A stretch of 64,000 nt of DNA. Origin: Liolophura sinensis. Lineage: Eukaryota; Mollusca; Polyplacophora; Chitonida; Chitonidae. The notes beneath the pieces are model-generated. The model worked only from the letters and a program-made list of their open reading frames with translations, was not told the origin of the DNA and searched no databases. The stretch covers positions 69,292,984-69,356,983 of the forward strand of contig NC_088300.1 in assembly GCF_032854445.1 (NCBI RefSeq), in the 5' to 3' direction. Each line of letters opens with the position of its first letter. Within the stretch, counting starts at the first letter, position 1. This document shows, in pieces, positions 58,933 through 64,000 of this stretch. The position numbers and the translations under genes were made by a program.

Positions 58933-61900
58933 CTGAAACGGGAATAGTATGACATGTATGTTCCATTGCCTGAAACATGATATCCGGTGCACAAGAAAAT
59001 CGATGACTATCTTAAATATGCAATTATTCAAAATTGGTATTTACGTACTAAATAGATATTAGACACCTTTAAAGAAAATTTCAAGACCATAGGTGCCAAA
59101 GTATAAAAGACAGCTGGATTTTTCTCTTGAAAATGTAGTCAAATACAGGAAGACCGAATCTTATTCACTTCAAAGCACTCAAGCTTTATAATAGCACTCT
59201 GACATTGTACTTTTCAGGCATACACATTTTTTTGTCACCTGAATTGCTTAAATTTTTGTTGAGATATGTACAAGCGTGAAATATCAGTTTTAGATTTAAA
59301 GATTTATGAAATTATGTAGGACCCTATTTAAAGGAGAAGAAAACTTAAAAACATGACACTATTGGCTGAAAATCTGGTGGTTTCTATCTGGTGGTGCCTG
59401 CTGCATAATTTTGCGATTTTTCCTCGGCATACACGTAAAGCCTGAAAACGGCAAAGCTGGCATAAATCGCTGAGTCCATCTCGCCCTCCAACTTTAACAC
59501 CCTGTAATTTATGCTGGGGGTGTGTTGCCTCTCAGCCAATGAGAGTCCTCAAAACTGCCGGCTTGTTCGTGTAAACTCGGAACGTACGTCCAACACTCCC
59601 GTTTCCCGATCGTCAAACGGAAAACGAACTGTACTGTTCACTACCTTCTGTGAAGAAGAGTTCTACCGGAAATGTACGAACTGCACTTCGGCAATTTCCG
59701 ACGGAAATTCTCCTCCTAAGACAGAAGACTTCAGGACTAGTTCTTTGGCAAAATGGAATCGCCCACAGCGGATTTGGCGCTGACTTTATTTATAACTTAT
59801 CATCTTGAGGAGCATATTAGAATTTTTTATGGCATGCACCTGCGAAGAAATGCATACTCTTTTCATTGGTATTTGTTTGTAATTTAAGTTTTCTTCTCCT
59901 TTAAGATATTTTTTCTGGCACGGCCGATGTATGTATTTTATTTCATTGACAGGTGTTGAATGCAACACCCAAGAATTTCTTGTTGTTGATGGTGGTTTAT
60001 ACTTGTGGGTTGAGGTAATCGGAGAGTATGTAGAGAAATCAGGTACCTTACTGACAGTAAGCCACAGCGCACAAGCTCAGCCAGCGACAGCTGGACAAGA
60101 GCTTGCGACCTTATCGTTCCTATTGTCTGCGGTTGGCCAATGTATTAAAAGACGTTTACTTAGCAGGCCAGGGCAAAATAAGACAAAGGAATTTAGATCA
60201 GCTAAAACCATGGTGGAGAATTAATTGAAAATTTTAATGAATCTGGAGTTTTCTCGGTATACATACAAAAGTATATACCAGCCATATAGTGGCCTTTGTC
60301 CTTTGTAAAGAAAACTGTTTTGCACACTGAAGGCATAACATATGTAAGTCTAAAGTAATGGTCCTGACATACCGTGAAGTAGTAGGCGGGTATGTCATAC
60401 CCCTTGCTACCATGACGACCCCCCAGCTGTTTTAACATGGGCACCACTTCCTCCAGATGATCCACGTGGTCCACAATCGTCCCTATGAACCGCATCACCC
60501 GACTCACGTGGAACATGTACTTGTTGTTACTTTTGTTGTCTGCTTCATCCGTGTCCTTTAAGAATTCGAACCGCTCTTTTGTCCTGTGATAGTTGGCGAA
60601 CATTCTGTTTGGAGGGAAAATCAACGGAAACCCTTGAGTATCAAGTGTAGCAGTGAGATTGAACAAATCCACATCGCGGCGTCGTTGAATTTGATTGACG
60701 TTTCCCGAAACTTTATTGCCATATCGATCGATATATTGTTATTTCAGTTCTTGAACACTGAAATTTTTCTTATTCAGACTGGAATACGCAAATCCAGCTC
60801 AGACCGCAGGTTCAGTCGCGGCTTTAGGTCAGGAGGTGTGTTATGTTATATGCGATGTTTTCTCTGGGTTCTGTACAGTATACCTTTCCTACTACCCTGC
60901 CACAGTAAATCCCTCATCGGTCACATTAGAAAAATATTGCTAAATGCATGTACGTATACATGTTTGGAATACATGTACGTATGCATGTTTGGAATATATG
61001 TACGTAGAATACAAGTTATGAAAAAAGTTATGAAATAACTTACTGAGATATAATTAGCTGAATGAACTATGTTTTAATAGCTTCTTGCATTACTTGGCAC
61101 GAAGATCAACATTCATGTGACGACACTGCCTCATTACATGGAGTCGCAGTCCCAAGATTTACGGTAAGCCTACTAGCGCAAACCCGGGGCGGAACATACC
61201 AAAGACTTTTTGTGACTGGTTGGGGTCTCATGTCCGATGTCTTCGGTGTGATACTTCAGTTACTGCAGCACCTTGGCGGCATAAACTCGCCCTTTCACAA
61301 GTAGACGGAGTATATAACGCCTAATGACTCCCCAACGTCAAATGATTGAAAAATTGTTGAGTACGATGTAAAACCCCAAGCCTGTATACATACATGTATG
61401 CATACAGCACTACAGTGTATATACATACCTCGTGAAGACCAAATGCCCCGTGGTGCCGGGATCTCCGGCGATGAAGTGGGACCAGCTCTCCCGTAAGGCC
61501 CACTTCTGTCGCCCCGTCAAGTCCGGTCGGCGACCATTCCTTAGGTACCTCTCTCGTTCGAACAACCTGTGGTCAGAACTGAGCTGAAGTGAACCGTTAA
61601 TCGCTCTCGGTTTAGGCCTGCATGAGCAATGTTAAATCGTCAAAATTACCGTTGTTCGTCAAAACTACCGTTGTTCGTCAAAATTACTGTTGTTTTTCAA
61701 AATTACCGTTGTTCGTTATTTTAAAAACTAGATGGCATTACACATGTATGCTAACGTGTTGTATTACTGGCCCTTCGAAAAAACAACCTGTTAGATAATT
61801 CAAAAAGTTTAGATCTTGAAATGTCTAATTATATAAAGGTTCAAACGAAGATATGAAAGAAAATGCAAGTAAATAAAGCTGACACTCACTGAAGGAAGAC

Positions 61901-61933
61901 TGCAGTTGCTATCCTCTCTCGTTCCTTATCCAT
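58786..61933 (-). CDS. Globin, complete, four exons (186 aa)
   Basis: The product is an intracellular haem globin. Coding exons are 61,933-61,890, 61,566-61,429, 60,604-60,373 and 58,932-58,786; every junction has GT/AG and matching phase. The start MDKERERIATAVFLQLFERE forms an N-terminal extension. LTGRQKWALRESW is helix A. Aligning by eye to myoglobin puts B10 Phe in HLVFTRMF, CD1 Phe in TKERFEF, distal His E7 in YMFHVSRVM and proximal His F8 in LGGRHGSKG. Helix H is in EWTPLHESSWRELMDW. Introns 2 and 3 fall at B12.2 and G7.0, the ancient animal globin positions; intron 1 is extra. There is no signal peptide, so the protein is probably cytosolic. Oxygen transport, storage and redox roles cannot be told apart from sequence. 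Confidence 0.93.
59328..59904. mobile_element. TTAA-flanked MITE, copy 2 (intact ends), in globin intron 3
   Basis: The 577-bp element is bounded by TTAA on both sides. Its terminal inverted repeats are perfect over 19 bp: TTAAAGGAGAAGAAAACTT at the left and AAGTTTTCTTCTCCTTTAA at the right. It has no coding capacity; a 90-codon frame inside is chance. The TTAA target resembles that of piggyBac-type elements, but the terminal bases are not those I know for piggyBac. Confidence 0.87.
60373..60604 (-). CDS. Globin exon 3 (helices B-G, haem pocket)
   Basis: The exon follows TTTTCCCTCCAAACAG and encodes MFANYHRTKERFEFLKDTDE, YMFHVSRVMRFIGTIVDHVD and LKQLGGRHGSKGYDIPAYYF, ending in phase 0 at donor GTATGT. 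It carries both haem-binding histidines. Confidence 0.93.
60950..61010. repeat. Short tandem repeat (ACATGTACGTATRCATGTTT)
   Basis: Two and a half copies of a 27-28-bp unit with CATGTACGTA and TGTTTGGAATA lie in globin intron 2. Confidence 0.7.
61140..61390 (+). mobile_element. SINE family B in globin intron 2
   Basis: The segment has AACCCGGGGCGGAACATACC, GCAGCACCTTGGCGGCATAA, ACTCGCCCTTTCACAAGTAG and the tail GATTGAAAAATTGTTGAGTA, CGATGTAAAACCCCAAGC. It lies antisense to the gene. Confidence 0.8.
61429..61566 (-). CDS. Globin exon 2 (helices A-B)
   Basis: The exon runs from the acceptor ACCACAG to donor GTATGT and encodes LFERERYLRNGRRPDLTG, RQKWALRESWSHFIAGDPG and TTGHLVFT, with the Arg B12 codon split after its second base. 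Confidence 0.92.
61638..61713. repeat. 19-bp tandem repeat, four copies, in globin intron 1
   Basis: The unit CGTCAAAATTACCGTTGTT is repeated four times with one to two changes each. Confidence 0.92.
61890..61933 (-). CDS. Globin exon 1 (N-terminal extension)
   Basis: The exon encodes MDKERERIATAVFL and two bases of Gln, ending at donor GTGAGTG. It was placed because the phase-2 end completes the codon of the next exon (CA then G) and the charged peptide continues smoothly (QLFERERYL). Confidence 0.8.
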
Positions 61934-61949
61934 TTTGGACTGAAAGATC

Positions 61950-63360
61950 AAACAGTGAAATATCAACCAATATATGGCTGCCTGGATCGATAATGATTTC
62001 GTACCAACAAGTTTTGATGGTGGGAAAAGTACACTATTTCACGATACAGAGTTATACAGTTACCTCAACGAAAAAAACAAACTCAGATCTGAGCAAAAAG
62101 AAACTGATTGAACAATAATCGAAACAAAGGAAAACGCCAGAGAACGATGTGAACACATTAGCCTACCATAGAAAAATGACTGCAGTGTTTGTACAGTACC
62201 AATGTTTTTTTTCATGTCGCAGTAATTAGTATATGAAGTTTGACACGATGAATGGCAAATGCAGGCGCGTTTTCCCTACAGGAAGATTGTAATTACCAGG
62301 ATGAAGGAGAGCACAATCCCACGCTTCAGTAACTGCGGCGATATTATCTGACATAAGGGTAAATATTGAGTTTTTGTGGAAATGTCAATATCGTGTAATA
62401 AACAGGCGATATACATCGTGGCAATATCTGTCAAAATGTTAGAGAAAAACCCAAGAAAATTCACGGCCAAAACCTGTGATACATTTCTTTGTAAACACAT
62501 CAGTTGTTGGCAAGAGTATATGCAGAATGCAGACAGTCGAGATATTTCATGGTAATGAGAGATTTTTCTTTCTTTCTTTCTTTTCCACCTTTTTTCAGAA
62601 CCGATCAAACAGAGGTACACAAAGCTCATTCGCGTCTTCTTAATTGTATCAAAGTAATTGAAAGTACTTACCGACTTACGAAGGTAGGCTATAAACCGCT
62701 TATAGCTTGCACCTAAGTAACAGCGAAATCGGTGTCGAAAAGATTGCATGGAAAGTTATATATGGTTTAAACCAAAGCATGGACATCCGTGTCTTCCCTT
62801 CCCGTCCATGCAAGGTCACCAGTACTTGTGCTTCACCTACTGGTATAATTGCCTGCTAATTGCAGTCGAAGAAATTTGCATGTAAATAGAGTCCTGTATA
62901 TTCGCATAGCTATTGGTTTTTTCACACGAATGTACTTATGATGGCTGCCACTCATGAGGCTATTTCCTGATGAAGCATATATGCATGAATATCTTGGGGT
63001 GTAATATGTGTCTTTACAATAAGAGGAGCAGAATAGGCAGTATATGTACAAGTGTGATCATCAGAGATAATGACGCTCGGTAGAAAATATAAAAATACTG
63101 ATTGGCGTTAATAAAACCACCTGTAATAAGAGGTATTGAGAAACTATATGTATATAAATATACATGTATACATAAAGAAACGTGTAAATACACTGGGTAG
63201 GCTAATATCATGCAGCATCATTGTGTGCTGTTTAAAACGACGCGCAGATGAAAATATTAACATCTTGCCACCTGGACCTGGTTCAACAAAGCTGTTTGGG
63301 ACTTAGGTCAAACTTTAAAAACTAATTTTGATACCGAAGTTGAAATTTAGACAAGTGGTT
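61950..63360. other. Upstream of the globin gene; no gene recognised
   Basis: A minus-strand 157-codon frame at 62,749-62,276 overlaps this region, but its composition is A/T-driven and no motif is seen. The stretch may contain the globin promoter and 5'UTR. Confidence 0.45.
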
Positions 63361-63381
63361 AGGCGCGGTGGGGTGGGTTGT

Positions 63382-63397
63382 GGGGGGGGGGGGGGGA
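63382..63397. repeat. Poly-G tract
   Basis: Fifteen or more G follow GGGGTGGGTT, a potential G-quadruplex. Confidence 0.9.
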
Positions 63398-63744
63398 GGA
63401 CAAAGTTTAAATTTCCAAAGCCCAAATATAAGCTGTAAGACCGCATTTCAAATTTTGACTAAAATCAGAAATGGTTTCGTGGAATCGACCGGTGACATTT
63501 ATGAAGAATAAAAGTAGTCGCTGAAGTGTATGTACACGTCCGCGGGATATCATGCGCTATGTTTATACTTACACGGTTATTTCCCTAAAGTTTTGTACAT
63601 TTTGTCTAAATTTACATGGACTGTTGGAACAAAACTCTAAGTAATGTACATTCACAAGAGACCGGATTTCGTCGGTTTAGTGTGCCCATAGTGTCGAGGT
63701 GGTATACTTCATTCATAGTGTTGAGGTGGTATACTTTATTTCTA

Positions 63745-64000
63745 CTGCATGGTGCAATGAACCCGGGAGAAACCCATGACTATCCAGCATGGGTTAGACA
63801 TGGTGAAATGAAACAGGGAGAAACCCATGACCATCCAGCATAGGTTAGACATGGCGAAATGAACCCGGGAGAAACCTATGACCCTCCAGCATGGGTTAGA
63901 CATGGCGAAATGAACCCAGGAGAAACCCATGACCCTCCAGCATGGTTTAGACATGGCGAAATGAACACGGGAGAAACACATGACCCTCCAGCATGGGTTA
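63745..64000. repeat. 51-bp minisatellite running off the right edge
   Basis: Five units contain CATGGGTTAGACATGGCGAA, ATGAACCCGGGAGAAACCC and ATGACCCTCCAG. GGTTAG starts at 63,792, 63,843 and 63,894, exactly 51 bp apart. With 51 divisible by 3, one minus frame stays open as a 17-residue repeat; there is no evidence that it is translated. Confidence 0.95.

Noticed and set aside
59511-59783. 90-codon plus-strand frame
   Set aside because: It lies wholly inside the TTAA MITE, is not preserved in the other copy and is antisense to the globin gene.
62276-62749. 157-codon minus-strand frame upstream of the globin gene
   Set aside because: A/T-driven composition and no family signature; more likely chance sequence in the globin upstream region.

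Overview
The window reads as nuclear DNA of an invertebrate animal, most likely a mollusc. Genes are split into short exons with GT/AG introns. Introns and spacers hold many decayed tRNA-derived SINE copies whose tails contain TTGAGTACGGCGTAAAACAC or GACTGAAAAATTGTTAAG with ACGACGTTAAA, tails I associate with mollusc genomes. A twitchin-type giant muscle gene also fits. No species can be named. There are no bacterial operons, CRISPR arrays or phage genes, and almost all long open frames are chance frames or tandem-repeat frames.

Four genes can be assembled by hand from splice sites and reading phases. (1) Minus strand, 16,065 to the left edge: the 5' part of a twitchin (unc-22) gene, with the start codon, four Ig domains and two 16-nt linker microexons; it continues off the left edge. 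(2) Minus strand, 47,762-44,509: a complete G-protein gamma subunit gene with two coding exons, a CAAX box (CTIL) and a likely 3'UTR exon reaching a poly(A) signal near 43,360. A TCTCGCGAGA promoter-type palindrome lies 86 bp upstream of its start codon. (3) Plus strand, 50,123-54,453: five exons of TYW2/TRMT12, the wybutosine-pathway tRNA enzyme; its first coding exon was not found. (4) Minus strand, 61,933-58,786: a complete four-exon globin gene (186 aa) with introns at the ancient B12.2 and G7.0 positions plus one intron in an N-terminal extension.

The rest is repeat-rich. Twitchin intron 1 (15.7-6.2 kb) carries two large minisatellites: a 35-bp unit at 9.66-10.03 kb and a 68-bp unit at 10.56-12.15 kb. 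The 16-43 kb stretch has no gene I can support. It holds SINE fragments, a diverged ~0.9-kb tandem duplication (24.8-26.6 kb), a frameshifted reverse-transcriptase relic (26.7-27.2 kb), microsatellites and a dispersed repeat I do not recognise. The gamma-subunit intron contains an ~820-bp fold-back element and one copy of a ~0.55-kb TTAA-flanked MITE; the second MITE copy sits in globin intron 3. The TYW2 intron after exon 4 begins with a minisatellite built from the exon's own 3' end and splice donor. A 28/56-bp dyad-rich repeat lies at 57.5-57.95 kb and a 51-bp array runs off the right edge.

The four genes share no obvious pathway: muscle filament, G-protein signalling, tRNA modification and haem-based oxygen or redox chemistry.
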